A DNA stretch of 64,000 nucleotides. Source: Chroogloeocystis siderophila 5.2 s.c.1. GTDB lineage: Bacteria > Cyanobacteriota > Cyanobacteriia > Cyanobacteriales > Chroococcidiopsidaceae. Of the stretch, positions 39,681-51,102 are shown in pieces; the first letter of the stretch is position 1; each line of letters starts with the position of its first letter. The translations under genes were made by a program, and so were the position numbers. Below the pieces are notes generated by a model that was not told where the DNA came from, searched no databases, and worked only from the letters and a program-made list of their open reading frames with translations. The stretch spans positions 1 to 64,000 of the forward strand of contig NZ_MRCC01000009.1 of assembly GCF_001904655.1 (NCBI RefSeq), given 5' to 3'.

Positions 39681-39753
39681 CGGCAGTTGGCCGAGCGGTT
39701 GAGGCAGCGAACTCATAATTCGCCTTAGGCAGGTTCAACTCCTGCACTGCCGA
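39681..39753 (+). tRNA. tRNA with CAU anticodon (Ile2 or elongator Met)
   Basis: A 73-nt cloverleaf: acceptor CGGCAGT/ACTGCCG, D-arm GCCGAGCGGTTGAGGC, anticodon stem GCGAA/TTCGC with loop CTCATAA (anticodon CAT), and T-arm GCAGGTTCAACTCCTGC. CAU tRNAs are elongator Met, initiator Met, or isoleucine tRNA whose C34 is changed to lysidine. The D-arm and first pair do not look like an initiator. Whether TilS recognises it cannot be settled by eye. A short T-run follows. Confidence 0.9.
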
Positions 39754-39766
39754 CTTTTTATAAAAC

Positions 39767-40291
39767 CTACTCAAAAGGTATAATTTCGGGATTTTCCGTT
39801 TCACCTTCCAAATCGTTTTCGATTGGGATGTCTTCGGCGGGAACTTCTACCGGTGGGCTATCGCTCTCGTTTTGGTTGCTATCTTCTGTATCAGTTGGAG
39901 TAATGTTCGTTGGTGTCACCTGTGCGGGGGGTTGTGAGAATAGCGATGAGTCATAAGGATTTTGTAAATCCGGCGTACGCAGCGTTGTGTTACCGATTTG
40001 TTGTTGGAGCGTATCTTGGTACAAAGTATTGATAAGCCGCGCGTCGCGTATGTATTCATTTTCAGGATAACTGTTGCGCGTGAAAGAACCAATCCCAAAC
40101 AATGAGTTGAGTTGCCGTAGTAAAGAACGATTGCGATAAAAATCAGGTGCGTTTGTAAAAAAGGCGCGGTAGAATGCCTCCGGTACTGTTTCGCTGCGTG
40201 TTGGCTCTACGGGTGCTGTTTGGGCGATCGCCGCAGTCGGGATAGCTGCAAGAAGAATTAAACTCGTCAAACATTTGTACGCGAAACGCAT
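39767..40291 (-). CDS. exported proline/threonine-rich protein of unknown function
   Basis: A 174-residue protein started at the ATG at 40291 (MRFAYKCLTSLILLAAIP). The longer frame to 40324 is less likely. The signal peptide cleaves near AIA-QT. The mature domain has the conserved stretch VPEAFYRAFFTNAPDFYRNRS, split, and LNSLFGIGSFTRNSYPENEY. The C-terminal third is acidic and low-complexity (Pro, Glu, Asp, Asn). Similar small secreted proteins occur across cyanobacteria without known role. It sits 13 bp from the tRNA end, on the opposite strand. Confidence 0.65.
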   Translation of the reverse strand: MRFAYKCLTSLILLAAIPTAAIAQTAPVEPTRSETVPEAFYRAFFTNAPDFYRNRSLLRQLNSLFGIGSFTRNSYPENEYIRDARLINTLYQDTLQQQIGNTTLRTPDLQNPYDSSLFSQPPAQVTPTNITPTDTEDSNQNESDSPPVEVPAEDIPIENDLEGETENPEIIPFE

Positions 40292-40387
40292 AGATTCAAC
40301 CTCACTTTCTAACGCAGTCTTCATTTATGCTGAAACTTAAACTCTTTTTAGCTTAACTTTCGCTTAGCCACCACCGTTGACACACTG

Positions 40388-41005
40388 ATGATTAATCAAA
40401 CTGCGTCGCAGCCAGCATCTGATAATTGGGCAATAACTGCTGATCTCACTAGTCTTCGCCAACACCTTTTAGATTTATTCTGTCGGTTAGCTTATCGCGA
40501 AGGAGATTTTGTGCTTTCTTCTGGGCAGCACAGTTCATACTATATTAATGGCAAGGAAGTCACGCTACATCCTCAAGGAGCGTTAGCGATCGGGCGGATT
40601 GTTGTTTCTTTGTTACCACCTGATACTCAAGCTGTCGCTGGTTTAACCTTGGGTGCCGATCCAATTGTGACAGCTGTTAGTGTGGTTTCAGCGTATGAAA
40701 ATCGCCCAATACCCGCGTTGATTGTCCGCAAAGAAGCAAAAGGACACGGTACAAGAGCGTATATTGAAGGTCCAAATTTACCAGAAAACGCGAGCGTTGT
40801 CGTGTTAGAAGATGTCGTGACAACGGGAGGATCGGCATTAAAAGCCGCAGAAAGGCTTAAAGATGCGGGTTACAGCGTCAACCATGTTATTTCGCTCGTT
40901 GATCGCCTGCAAGGAGGTGCAGAACTTTATGCATCAGCCGGATTGCAATTTCAATCAGTACTGACAATCGCAGACATTCAACAGCGCTTTCAGGAACTAG
41001 AGTAG
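40388..41005 (+). CDS. pyrE: orotate phosphoribosyltransferase
   Basis: A 205-residue enzyme of pyrimidine synthesis that makes OMP from orotate and PRPP. It shows FVLSSGQHSSYYINGKEVTL near 39-58, the Lys-rich loop RKEAKGHGTRAYIEG near 118-132, and the PRPP motif VVLEDVVTTGGSALKA near 138-153. Complete length. The minus-strand gene upstream starts 96 bp away, so the two share a short divergent promoter region. Confidence 0.96.
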   Translation: MINQTASQPASDNWAITADLTSLRQHLLDLFCRLAYREGDFVLSSGQHSSYYINGKEVTLHPQGALAIGRIVVSLLPPDTQAVAGLTLGADPIVTAVSVVSAYENRPIPALIVRKEAKGHGTRAYIEGPNLPENASVVVLEDVVTTGGSALKAAERLKDAGYSVNHVISLVDRLQGGAELYASAGLQFQSVLTIADIQQRFQELE

Positions 41006-41158
41006 AGGGAGTTAGGAGTGGGGGGTGAGAGGTGAGTTTTGAATTGTTCGCTTTCCAAAGGTGCCGGAGGCATTAGAAAATAACTCATAACTCAACACTT
41101 CACGACTCATAACTTCCTCTACACCTCTGCTCCCCCGCACCTCTGACCCTTGCTATAA

Positions 41159-42544
<1,386 letters not shown>

Positions 42545-42550
42545 CTAGTA

Positions 42551-42630
42551 ACAGCTTCCCTCCGCCGGTATGAGCCGGTCTCAGGTTCTCAGGGTTTGAT
42601 CTCAGCCTGGACATCCAGACACCCCTAGCT
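42551..42630 (-). promoter_or_regulatory. TPP riboswitch upstream of thiC
   Basis: On the minus strand the THI-box core is present in order: an AGCTAGGGGTG 5' arm, CTGAGA, ACCCTGAGAACCTGA, the pyrophosphate-side hairpin ACCGGCTCATACCGGCG, and GGAGGGAAGCT closing P1. The element ends about 20 bases before the thiC start. This close placement favours translational control in response to thiamine pyrophosphate. Confidence 0.93.
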
Positions 42631-42740
42631 TGGTTGATAATTGTATCACTTGAATTCGCAGCGCAGGCGATTAGGGAAATAATTCTTGAGGCGATCGCAC
42701 TCAAGTGATAATAGAATAATCATCAGTTAAAAGTTGCTGT

Positions 42741-42986
42741 ATGGATCGTTTAGTGCGTACTACATTAAGTGTGCCTACTGAGCTTTTAGAAGCAACTGAT
42801 CGCGCACTTCAGCAAGGACACGCTCGCAGTCGTAACGAATTTGTTGCTATTGCCTTACGACATGAACTAGCAGCGCAGAAAAGGGTAGAAATTGACAGTG
42901 CTTTTTCTGCTATGGCTGGTGACAATGAATATCATATCTTCAATTTAAAACCAACTGTAAACTTTGGAGTAATTCTTGCTCATTAA
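42741..42986 (+). CDS. truncated ribbon-helix-helix antitoxin-like protein, orphan
   Basis: An 81-residue protein. Residues 1-50 form a CopG/MetJ-type ribbon-helix-helix (RTTLSVPTELLEATDRALQ; HARSRNEFVAIALRHEL) as in MazE/PemI-like antitoxins. After AFSAMAGDNEYH the usual acidic C-terminal toxin-binding tail is replaced by an unrelated end (IFNLKPTVNFGVILAH). That end lies on the antisense of the last codons of the CheA-like gene, with 47 bp overlap. No toxin gene follows. It is probably a relic that lost its toxin and tail through a deletion that brought the chemotaxis operon next to it. Confidence 0.65.
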   Translation: MDRLVRTTLSVPTELLEATDRALQQGHARSRNEFVAIALRHELAAQKRVEIDSAFSAMAGDNEYHIFNLKPTVNFGVILAH

Positions 42987-45756
42987 AGGGCTTAGAAAAA
43001 TAAGCTGCTGCACCTAAATTGAGCGCCAGTTGACGCTCTCTTTGTCCTTGACGCGAAGTTAACATTACAAAAGGTATTTGCTTGAGATTCGCAATTGATT
43101 TAACTTGGGCGAGTAAGCTGTAACCATCAAGGCGAGGCATATCAACATCAGAAATCACAGCTTTTACTTGCAAACCACTAAAAAGTTTTTCTAGCGCATC
43201 TTGTCCGTCGATCGCTTCTTCAACACGGTAGCCAGCTTTTTCTAGAGATAAAGTTAAAAAACGACGTACATTAATTGAGTCGTCTACGACTAAAATCGTG
43301 TTTTTATGACTTTGAACTTTTGGATTAGTTGTCTCGGTTTGTTCTAATTTTGCTGATTTCTGACAAGTAGAAATCCAATGCAGTAAAGCTGATGGATTCA
43401 CTAAAGGAACAACGCGACCATCACCTAAAATTGTACAGCTAGAAAATCCAGGAGGCATGGTGATCGTGCCTTCAACTTGGCGAATTGCGACTTCTTGTTC
43501 GCCCCAGCAACGATCTACTTGCACAGCGACTAATTCATGACCTTGGATAATTTTTAAGACTGTGGGAACACTCATAATTGGTACAGTCGCTGCATGAGAT
43601 TGTTTGTGTGTTGAACCACGAAATATCAGCCATTGCCCCAAGCGAATTAAAGGCATTGTATCGCCTTCCCAACTAAACATTTCGTCACCCGCGATTGTGG
43701 TAACGTGTTCAGAATTAAGTAAAAGCATTCCTTCGATCGCGTCTGTCGGAAATGCTAAAAACATACCGTTACTTTCAACAAGAACAACTTTCGCGATAGA
43801 AAGTGTTATTGGTACATTAAGATGAAAAGTTGTCCCTACACCAAGCTGCGTATCAACTTTAATATCTCCACGAATTTTGCTTAAGTTCGTGCGAACAACA
43901 TCAAGTCCGACACCTCTACCAGATAAATTTGTGACTTGTTGGGCGGTACTAAAACCTGGTTCAAAAATCAGTGTTAATAGTTCTTGTTCGCTAGCTGTTG
44001 TCAGCGCCTTTGCGTCTAAACCGAGTTGCTGTGCTTTAGCACGAATTGCGTTTAGATCAATTCCTCTACCATCATCGCTAATGCTGATGATCGTTTGATT
44101 ACCGCGTGTGGTAGCTTTAATTTCAATTGTGGCTTGTTCGGGTTTACCGTGCGATCGCCGCGTTTGCGGAGCTTCAATTCCGTGATCGAAGGCATTACGT
44201 AATAAATGCATTAAAGGATCGTTTAATGCTTCTAAAATATTCCGTTCAATTAAAGTTTCGCCACCTTGAATTTTTAAGTCAACTTTTTTGTTGTACTGTA
44301 ATGAAAGTTCGCGTAAAAATCTCGGAAATTGATTTAATAAATCAGATAAGGGACGCATTCGCACTTGCGTCAAGCTGGTTTGCATCTGCTTTGCTGTGCG
44401 ATTAAGTTCGCTGACAGTTTGTGTAGTATCTTCAATACTAAGACTAATATCATCAGCGACTTCTTGAATACGAAAAATGTTTTCCATAACCTCATCGGTT
44501 AAAGCTCGGAGGTTATGACCTTCAGTGGAAAATCTAGCGCTAGAATTAGGTTCTTGTTCTATGGTATAGCTATTAAAGCTATCAGCAGCGTCTATGTGCG
44601 AATAGTTGTTTCTTTCATAAGCTGCGGACAAGCGAGTATCAAGGTTTTTTAGCGTCCGAACTCGACCATCTAAAATTTTAACTAAATTTCTTAAACGCTC
44701 CAAATACAAATTAATTCCGTTACGCTCGATTGTGAGTTCTCCAAATAAATCATTAAGGTGTTCGAGGATATCAATCGATACGCGAACTGTTTTATCTTGC
44801 TCTTTGACAAGAGAACCTGAATCGATTTCTGAAGCTAAATGAACAGATTTTTTTTCTGATTCTTGCGGAGGTTGGAGAGTAATTGAAGCTAATGTTTGGT
44901 GGAATTCTTGAGGATTTGCCTCGGTTTCTGGATCGGAGAGTAAATCAAAAAGGGCTTCAAGTTCGGCTTGTGCGGTTTCTATATCGTTATTCTTAACGTC
45001 ATCAAAAGGAATTGTTGCTGGTACAGTGTCTTGGTTAAGTAGAATTGCCGCTTGCGATCGCCGCCATTCTTGCAAAGCTAAACTTGCAATTTCTGTAACG
45101 CGATCAGGGGATGCTTCAAGATTGCGACTAATTGATTCGCACAAGCTTTGAAACGCAGAAAGTTGAAACATTTGCCCTAAGCTGGCAAAATCCTGCGCGA
45201 TTGTGAAAGTTTCTTCAAGGAGTCCAGGGTGTTGCGGGTCTGCTAAGATAGCTTCTAATCGTTGCAGGCATTCTTCGACTTCGGTTTCAAAGACTAAAGT
45301 TTGCATATCTTGCGTATCTTCTGGCAAGAGCAACTCATTGCTATCAACCGCTGTTGCATTTCCTAGACGTTGCTGTAGCTGAGAAAAGACCGGATCGACG
45401 TTGTTTTGTTGCCATTGTTTGTCAAGCGTTGTTCCTTGATGATAGATAGCGATCGCTTGTCGCAAGCAACTGACACCTGCCAATAATAAACTTTCCAACT
45501 CAGCATCAATTGGCAGTTGCTGTGTTTTTAAGACTTTGAAAAAATCTTCTAAACGATGCGCGAGATCGCTTAATACAGGAAACCCCATCATCGCCGCGCC
45601 ACCTTTAATCGAATGTGCAGCGCGTAGCACCGCATCCATTTGTTGACGATCTTCGCGTGCAGATGCAACCATAATTCCGGTTTCAATCGTGTTTAAATAG
45701 TCTTGAGCTTCCTCAAGAAACGATAGCCGGATTTCTAGTTCTTTATCCTTTACCAT
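42940..45756 (-). CDS. pixL: CheA-like hybrid histidine kinase of the phototaxis operon (PixL/PilL type)
   Basis: A 938-residue kinase. N-terminal Hpt with His48 in AAHSIKGGAAMMG; a degenerate second Hpt-like region to about 240; dimerisation helix and HATPase (LMHLLRNAFDHGIE, SDDGRGIDL, FSTAQQVTNLSGRGVGLDVV, split); a CheW-like domain (about 680-800); and a C-terminal receiver with phospho-acceptor Asp870 (SDVDMPRLDG) and the Lys in FSKPFNE. It should receive input from the receptor encoded upstream via CheW and pass phosphate to PatA- and CheY-like regulators, driving type IV pili. It is the last gene of the operon. Confidence 0.92.
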   Translation of the reverse strand: MVKDKELEIRLSFLEEAQDYLNTIETGIMVASAREDRQQMDAVLRAAHSIKGGAAMMGFPVLSDLAHRLEDFFKVLKTQQLPIDAELESLLLAGVSCLRQAIAIYHQGTTLDKQWQQNNVDPVFSQLQQRLGNATAVDSNELLLPEDTQDMQTLVFETEVEECLQRLEAILADPQHPGLLEETFTIAQDFASLGQMFQLSAFQSLCESISRNLEASPDRVTEIASLALQEWRRSQAAILLNQDTVPATIPFDDVKNNDIETAQAELEALFDLLSDPETEANPQEFHQTLASITLQPPQESEKKSVHLASEIDSGSLVKEQDKTVRVSIDILEHLNDLFGELTIERNGINLYLERLRNLVKILDGRVRTLKNLDTRLSAAYERNNYSHIDAADSFNSYTIEQEPNSSARFSTEGHNLRALTDEVMENIFRIQEVADDISLSIEDTTQTVSELNRTAKQMQTSLTQVRMRPLSDLLNQFPRFLRELSLQYNKKVDLKIQGGETLIERNILEALNDPLMHLLRNAFDHGIEAPQTRRSHGKPEQATIEIKATTRGNQTIISISDDGRGIDLNAIRAKAQQLGLDAKALTTASEQELLTLIFEPGFSTAQQVTNLSGRGVGLDVVRTNLSKIRGDIKVDTQLGVGTTFHLNVPITLSIAKVVLVESNGMFLAFPTDAIEGMLLLNSEHVTTIAGDEMFSWEGDTMPLIRLGQWLIFRGSTHKQSHAATVPIMSVPTVLKIIQGHELVAVQVDRCWGEQEVAIRQVEGTITMPPGFSSCTILGDGRVVPLVNPSALLHWISTCQKSAKLEQTETTNPKVQSHKNTILVVDDSINVRRFLTLSLEKAGYRVEEAIDGQDALEKLFSGLQVKAVISDVDMPRLDGYSLLAQVKSIANLKQIPFVMLTSRQGQRERQLALNLGAAAYFSKPFNEQELLQSLQLVLN

Positions 45757-45874
45757 GTGATTAAGCAGGGGTCAGAGGTCAGAGTTTTATTAAGGTAGGA
45801 AAACATGGGTAAACTGTGTACGAGAAACTTTTACAATGTCCTAACTCTATTGACCGTTGCTATAAATGAAAGAC

Positions 45875-48754
45875 TCAACTTTCATTATCGACTTTGAAGG
45901 CACCAACGGAAGCTTGCAATTGCTGGGCGATAGTGGTTGTCTGTTGTAAAGAACCAGAAACTTGCTGTGCAGAATTTGCGGTTTGCTCAGAAACTGTTGC
46001 AATTTCTTTCATTAATTGGGTAACTTGTTGTGAAGTTTGGGCTTGCGCAATGGTTGCGTGAGAAATTGATTGAACTAATTGATCGATCTGGCGCGAGACA
46101 TCAAAGATCTTCTTAAGATTTTTCTTCGTATCTTCAACTAAATTTGTTCCTTCAACAACTTGATTTGTACCGAGTTCCATCGCGTGGGCAACTTCAACCG
46201 TTTCGCGTTGAATATTTTCCACAATTTGCTCAATTTCTTTTGTTGCAGCACTCGACTGCGAGGCAAGTTCGCCGATTTCTTCTGCTACCAAAGCAAAGCC
46301 TCTACCTTCTTCACCTGCACGATTTGCTTCTATGCTAGCGTTAATCGCTAAGACGTTGGTTTGCAGCGCAATTTGGTTAATCAAAGAAACGACTTTAGAA
46401 ATTTGTTGCGAGGATTCGCTTAACTGGCGGACTTTGCCCGCGGTTTCGGCAACAGTCTGGCTTAGGTTTAAAATACTATCTACCGTGTGGTTCATAGCGA
46501 CTCCGCCCACTTGTGCGGTTAGCGAAGCTGTGCGCGTAATTTCTGCGGCTTGGTGGGCGCTGGCGGCGACGTCTTGAATCGAATCGGTCATTTGTGCTAA
46601 AGAGCCAAGACTATGCCTGATCGCCTCGGCTTGTTGTAAGGCTTGATCGGCTAATTGATGCATCGCGCCTTGGTTTTCGGCAACTGCAACATTCACTTGA
46701 GTTGCGGCTGTTTTGACATCGGTTGCGAGTTGGCACAAGCTTTCAATGATTGAGTTAAAAAAGTCGGCTACAGTACCAATTTCGCCTGCGGTAACTTCTG
46801 CACGTACTGTAAGATTGCCTTTGGTTGCTTCTTCGACATCACTGAGTAATCCTAGCAATTGCTGCTGAAGTGCTTCTTTTTGCTGTCGTTGTTCCTGCGA
46901 AATTTCTTCAGCAACTGCGCGCGCTTTTTCTACTTGTTCTAGAAGATAAGCTTGATCGAGTGCAAATCCGATTTGAGTTGCAAGCTGCGTGAATAAATCA
47001 ATTTCAGCTTGTTGCCAAGCGCGGGTTGTTGCACAGTGATGCGCAATGAGTAACCCCAGTAATTGGTTATCTTTGAGGATAGGCGCGACTAAGTTGGCTT
47101 TAACGTCAAATCGTTCTAAAGTCTTGATATGACAGTCGGTTAAACCAGCTTGATGGATATTATCAATAGCGCGCACGCGACCATTTTTGTATTGTTGAAT
47201 GTGTCGGTCTTTGAAACAAGGATCGTTGATGCTTTCTGCTAATGCTTGTGTCCAGCCAGGTGCGACAGATTCAGCAACAACGGTACCACTGTAGTCAGGA
47301 TTAAATCGATAAATCACAACGCGATCGCATCTGAGAACTTTTCTCACTTCTTTCACCGCTGTCTTGAGAATATCATCGATATTCAATGAGCGACGAATCC
47401 GAAATGTGACATCTGCAAATAGTTGCGCTTGTTCGGTAACTTCTTCTTGCTGTTGCAGTAAACCTTGCAGTTGGTCTGCCATGTTGTTGATGTTAGCACC
47501 GAGCATCGCTAATTCATCTTTGCCATGTACGCTCAATCTTGTGTTGAGATGTCCGTTTCCGAGTTTTTGGACTGCTAGCGAAGCGTTGACGACGGGACGT
47601 AAGGCACGGTTAACTAAGTAAGCGGTGATCGCACCAATAAGTAGTGCGATCGCACTCGTTCCCAAGAAGAAGGGTAAAAATAATCCTTGATGGGCGGCAA
47701 AAACTTGCGCTGTGGGTAGAGCAACCATCGCACTCCAATTCAAGTCGGTTTGACTTTCAATTTGACGGATAGGGGTGTACGATACTAAATACTGTTGGCG
47801 CTCAACGCGATCGCGGTCGATGATACTGCCGACGGACGTATTGTTCGCTAATCGCGGCGCTACACGGGGAAATACGGCTTGCGCGTCTTCACCGATATAG
47901 TCTAGGTGTTCGGTTGGAGCCACAACAATTTTGCCCAAGTCATTAATGGCAAAGTATTCTTCAACGCCGAAACTGTTTCCGGTTCGGGCTAAGGTTTTCG
48001 CTTCAGCGTGCAGAATTTCATTAAAGTATTGCACTGGAGTCCGCGATCGCACTACCGCAAAGACTTCTCCAGTTGTTGTATCAATCACGGGGGCTGCGGC
48101 ATAAATTGAATACTCGCCTGTTAATAACGACTTTCTCGGTGGTGTAACTACGGGGCGCTTGGTTCTAATACTTTGTTGAAAATAATCTACATTGCTATAG
48201 TTGGCGATGCCTTCTCCCGCAGTTTGCAGAATTACTTGACCGGCAGGATCAATAACAACAATATTGTCGTAGCCAGGATTATTTTTAATATATTGCTCTA
48301 AATTAAATTGTTTGGCTTGCGTCGGTACGATTGCCCGCACGGCAGGATCGCTTAACATACTCGACTGCGCCAAGTTTTGAATATCGAGATAGCGTTGTGC
48401 AATAAAATTATCAAATTGACCAGCTAAAGCGATCGCGCGTGCTTGTTGCTGTTGCGTAACGTTATTTGTAATGCCTTTATTTGTGATATAATAAGCTGTT
48501 GCACCAATAATGACGATTGGTAGCGTGCTGAGGGCGATCGCGAGGGTAGTCGCTTTAGTTTTTAAACTGAGTCGCTGCCAAAAAGGTAAACCTAACTTAC
48601 GCAACGGTTGAACTGACGACTGATTAACATCTAACCCTGATTGAGGTTGAACGCGGTTGGAGATATCATCAATGCTATGGCGATCATTGTCAAGATTCGT
48701 TGCAGTTTTGTGTTGATGCCTACTCGTTGATTCCTGTTTAAATCGGGTTGCCAT
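45875..48754 (-). CDS. pixJ: methyl-accepting phototaxis receptor with dCache and DXCF-type cyanobacteriochrome GAF (PixJ-like)
   Basis: A 959-residue receptor started at the ATG at 48754 (MATRFKQES). Order: TM1 (69-90), extracytoplasmic dCache (about 95-350), TM2 (358-381), HAMP (382-435), one GAF domain (about 450-605), a second HAMP-like segment (about 640-690), and the MCP signalling helices with hairpin [19 protein letters not shown]. The GAF has DPCF (Cys513) and DCH (Cys541, His542), 28 residues apart. This is the two-cysteine arrangement of blue/green-type DXCF cyanobacteriochromes such as PixJ. It should bind phycocyanobilin or phycoviolobilin and steer phototaxis. The single GAF and the added dCache differ from the textbook two-GAF PixJ. 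Confidence 0.9.
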   Translation of the reverse strand: MATRFKQESTSRHQHKTATNLDNDRHSIDDISNRVQPQSGLDVNQSSVQPLRKLGLPFWQRLSLKTKATTLAIALSTLPIVIIGATAYYITNKGITNNVTQQQQARAIALAGQFDNFIAQRYLDIQNLAQSSMLSDPAVRAIVPTQAKQFNLEQYIKNNPGYDNIVVIDPAGQVILQTAGEGIANYSNVDYFQQSIRTKRPVVTPPRKSLLTGEYSIYAAAPVIDTTTGEVFAVVRSRTPVQYFNEILHAEAKTLARTGNSFGVEEYFAINDLGKIVVAPTEHLDYIGEDAQAVFPRVAPRLANNTSVGSIIDRDRVERQQYLVSYTPIRQIESQTDLNWSAMVALPTAQVFAAHQGLFLPFFLGTSAIALLIGAITAYLVNRALRPVVNASLAVQKLGNGHLNTRLSVHGKDELAMLGANINNMADQLQGLLQQQEEVTEQAQLFADVTFRIRRSLNIDDILKTAVKEVRKVLRCDRVVIYRFNPDYSGTVVAESVAPGWTQALAESINDPCFKDRHIQQYKNGRVRAIDNIHQAGLTDCHIKTLERFDVKANLVAPILKDNQLLGLLIAHHCATTRAWQQAEIDLFTQLATQIGFALDQAYLLEQVEKARAVAEEISQEQRQQKEALQQQLLGLLSDVEEATKGNLTVRAEVTAGEIGTVADFFNSIIESLCQLATDVKTAATQVNVAVAENQGAMHQLADQALQQAEAIRHSLGSLAQMTDSIQDVAASAHQAAEITRTASLTAQVGGVAMNHTVDSILNLSQTVAETAGKVRQLSESSQQISKVVSLINQIALQTNVLAINASIEANRAGEEGRGFALVAEEIGELASQSSAATKEIEQIVENIQRETVEVAHAMELGTNQVVEGTNLVEDTKKNLKKIFDVSRQIDQLVQSISHATIAQAQTSQQVTQLMKEIATVSEQTANSAQQVSGSLQQTTTIAQQLQASVGAFKVDNES

Positions 48755-48791
48755 ATGCGCTCCAATCAGTATTTGCTCGACTACCATACAA

Positions 48792-49283
48792 CTAGTAGTT
48801 ATGTAAACTGGGAGAATTTGCAATTGCTTTTGCATCTAACACCAGCAATTTCTCTTGTTGTTGCCAAATATATCCTTCGAGGTAAGGAAGTAGCGCGCTG
48901 CTTTCTTCGGCGGAAGGTTGTAAATTTGCTGTAACTCTAGTGACTCCTTTAATTTCTCGTACAATTAAGCTTAGCGGAGTTTCACCAACTCGCATAATCA
49001 GAATGTGGTATTGTTGACTACTCGCATCAATCGGTTGTGCAAGCAACATCAGTGCTAAATCAACTGCCCACAGAATACGATTGCGGCGATTAAATAATCC
49101 TAATATGCACTCAGGCATATTCGGCATCGGCGTTATCCGTGTAGTAGGTACAATTAAGACTTCTTGCACATACTTCGTCGCCAGAAGCGCTGGAGTATCC
49201 GCGTTGATCTGAAATCTCAAATAAGAACTACCCACATTGGTTTCTGGCTGATGCGGTTGTGGTGTCAGAATAGGAATATCCAT
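48792..49283 (-). CDS. pixI: CheW-like adaptor (PixI type)
   Basis: A 163-residue single CheW domain started at the ATG at 49283, five bases after the preceding gene's stop. Seen: [23 protein letters not shown] (split, 22-44), [29 protein letters not shown] (split) and [24 protein letters not shown] (split). It couples the receptor to the CheA-like kinase. It lies 37 bp upstream of the receptor gene in the same transcript. An upstream in-frame extension overlapping the CheY-like gene is rejected. Confidence 0.9.
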   Translation of the reverse strand: MDIPILTPQPHQPETNVGSSYLRFQINADTPALLATKYVQEVLIVPTTRITPMPNMPECILGLFNRRNRILWAVDLALMLLAQPIDASSQQYHILIMRVGETPLSLIVREIKGVTRVTANLQPSAEESSALLPYLEGYIWQQQEKLLVLDAKAIANSPSLHNY

Positions 49284-49288
49284 AAGAT

Positions 49289-49651
49289 TTAAGCAACGAC
49301 TGATTTGACAGCACGAACTAATTCTTCGCGAGTAAAAGGCTTTGTGACATAAACAGCCGCGCCTTGTTTCATCCCCCAAAAGCGGTCAATCTCTTGATCT
49401 TTGGAACTACAAATAATAATTGGTAATTGCTCTGTAGCTGGATTATTTTTTAGTTTACGGCATAATTCAAAGCCACTCATACCTGGCATAACGATATCTG
49501 TAACAATTGCATCAGGTTTTTGTTCTACAGCTTTATGCAATGCTTCTTTCGCGCTGGTAGCACCAATAACACTGTAGCCACTTTCGCGAAGGAAATTACT
49601 TATTAATTCTAATTCTGACAAAGTATCTTCAACTACTAAAACTGTAGCCAC
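49289..49651 (-). CDS. pixH: CheY-like response regulator (PixH/PilH type)
   Basis: A 120-residue stand-alone receiver. A GTG start at 49651 is chosen because GAGGA lies about eight bases upstream and homologues begin right at ATVLVVED; a TTG five codons earlier is possible. Acidic pocket E-D (8-9), phospho-acceptor Asp52 (TDIVMPG), Lys near 104 (VTKPF). It should be phosphorylated by the CheA-like kinase. CheW follows after five bases. Confidence 0.9.
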   Translation of the reverse strand: MATVLVVEDTLSELELISNFLRESGYSVIGATSAKEALHKAVEQKPDAIVTDIVMPGMSGFELCRKLKNNPATEQLPIIICSSKDQEIDRFWGMKQGAAVYVTKPFTREELVRAVKSVVA

Positions 49652-49707
49652 TTGTATTTTCCTCAAATTTTAATAATTGATATTAATTTAATCATACTAA
49701 AGATGAC

Positions 49708-51102
49708 TCAAGATAAATGCCGAAAGATTATTTTAAATAATTCTGATTGAGTAAACGGCTTGGTGAGATAGCCAGACGCACCTACAAATCTAGCTTTGAC
49801 TCTATCAATAATTCCTGTACTTCCTGTCACCATAATAATTGGTGTACTCTTAAATAAAGAATGATTGCGGAGAAGGCGACACAACTCATAGCCATCAATT
49901 TTAGCCATTTTGATATCTAATAAAATCAAATCTGGCTTGATTCTGACAACTTGCATAAGTGCTTTGACAGGATCGTTAATTGTAAATACATCAAAACTTT
50001 CGTCATCCAAAAAATGATCTAGTTCGCGTAACATTGCCTGACTATCATCAATACATACGATTTTGTATGCTGCTTTTTTGGTGTGCGAAGTGATAATTTT
50101 CTCTAACGGTTTAGCCGATCTTTCAATAGCTTTACTGGGAGCCACTACAAATTTCTCAATTGGTTTATTATTCCGCTGCGTGATTTCAGGTAGTTGGTTA
50201 TTAGGTGTAGCTTTAGTTAACGAAGTGGTTTGTTTATTATCGCTATTAATATTTTTATTGATATTATGTGTGGTTGAAGGTTTATTTTCAACCCTCACAG
50301 GGCTAGCAAGTTGAACGGCAGGTTGACTTTCTACTGGAGGTTTATATGTTCTTGGGAGTTGCTCAAAAGGTGGTTGAGGCTCGTGTAAGATGATACTCCC
50401 CATTTTGATATAAGGGTATAAACTTTGTGCTAGCTGTAGTTCGTCTTGATTGAGTAAAACAGCTAAGTGACGAATACTAAAACCTTTAAGGATCGAGCTT
50501 AGCTTATGTTGTGTTTCTGGGGTGAGTTGTTCTTTTATATTTGGTTGATTATTTAAGTAAGGACGTTGATAGGGAGACCAAAGTTGAGGTGCTAAAGATT
50601 GCCAAGATTTGATTCTTGGTTGGCAATGTTTGACTATTGATTGCAAATCAAGTTGGCAAAATTCGGCTGGTAATACATCATACTTTTCGTCAAGTTCGTA
50701 GCTACCTTCTTGAATCAAGAGAAAGGATTCGATAACCTCTTTTACGAGATACTCAATCAAAGCTGCGGCTTGATTTTGGTTGAGGTATTGATTGTCAACT
50801 AACCAACAAATCGCTTGATATTCGGGATGTAATTCTGATGCATTGTCAAACCTTAAGCGCAGTTGCGAACGGATTTCGCTGTTGAGTGTAGCAGTATGAT
50901 AACTAAAGCGTCGCAAATAACAATCAAGGCGATCACAAGGATCTACCGTATGCGAAACATAAAGAATTTTGCCTTGTTTCACATAAATAAACCAAGTAAC
51001 TGTATTACTGGTTACTTTTAGACAGACGCTATCGTAACTACTACATAAATTGGCGAGTAAGCTTAAAGGACGTAGTTTTTGAAACGTGCCATGAATAGCC
51101 AT
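49708..51102 (-). CDS. pixG: PatA-like response regulator, DUF4388 (PATAN) plus receiver (PixG/PilG type)
   Basis: A 464-residue protein, first gene of the operon. An N-terminal PATAN/DUF4388 domain (about 1-110; LLANLCSSYDSVCLKVTS; WFIYVKQGKILYVSHT) and helical middle are followed by a long Asn/Lys/Thr-rich linker (about 260-340). The C-terminal receiver carries phospho-acceptor Asp396 (LLDIKMAKIDG) and Lys in LTKPF. PatA-type regulators in cyanobacteria control pilus motor placement during phototaxis. The PixH-like gene follows after 56 bp. Confidence 0.9.
   Translation of the reverse strand: MAIHGTFQKLRPLSLLANLCSSYDSVCLKVTSNTVTWFIYVKQGKILYVSHTVDPCDRLDCYLRRFSYHTATLNSEIRSQLRLRFDNASELHPEYQAICWLVDNQYLNQNQAAALIEYLVKEVIESFLLIQEGSYELDEKYDVLPAEFCQLDLQSIVKHCQPRIKSWQSLAPQLWSPYQRPYLNNQPNIKEQLTPETQHKLSSILKGFSIRHLAVLLNQDELQLAQSLYPYIKMGSIILHEPQPPFEQLPRTYKPPVESQPAVQLASPVRVENKPSTTHNINKNINSDNKQTTSLTKATPNNQLPEITQRNNKPIEKFVVAPSKAIERSAKPLEKIITSHTKKAAYKIVCIDDSQAMLRELDHFLDDESFDVFTINDPVKALMQVVRIKPDLILLDIKMAKIDGYELCRLLRNHSLFKSTPIIMVTGSTGIIDRVKARFVGASGYLTKPFTQSELFKIIFRHLS

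Noticed and set aside
39681-39753. Assignment of the CAU tRNA as initiator tRNA
   Set aside because: The D-arm and the first base pair do not show initiator features; Ile2 or elongator Met remain possible.
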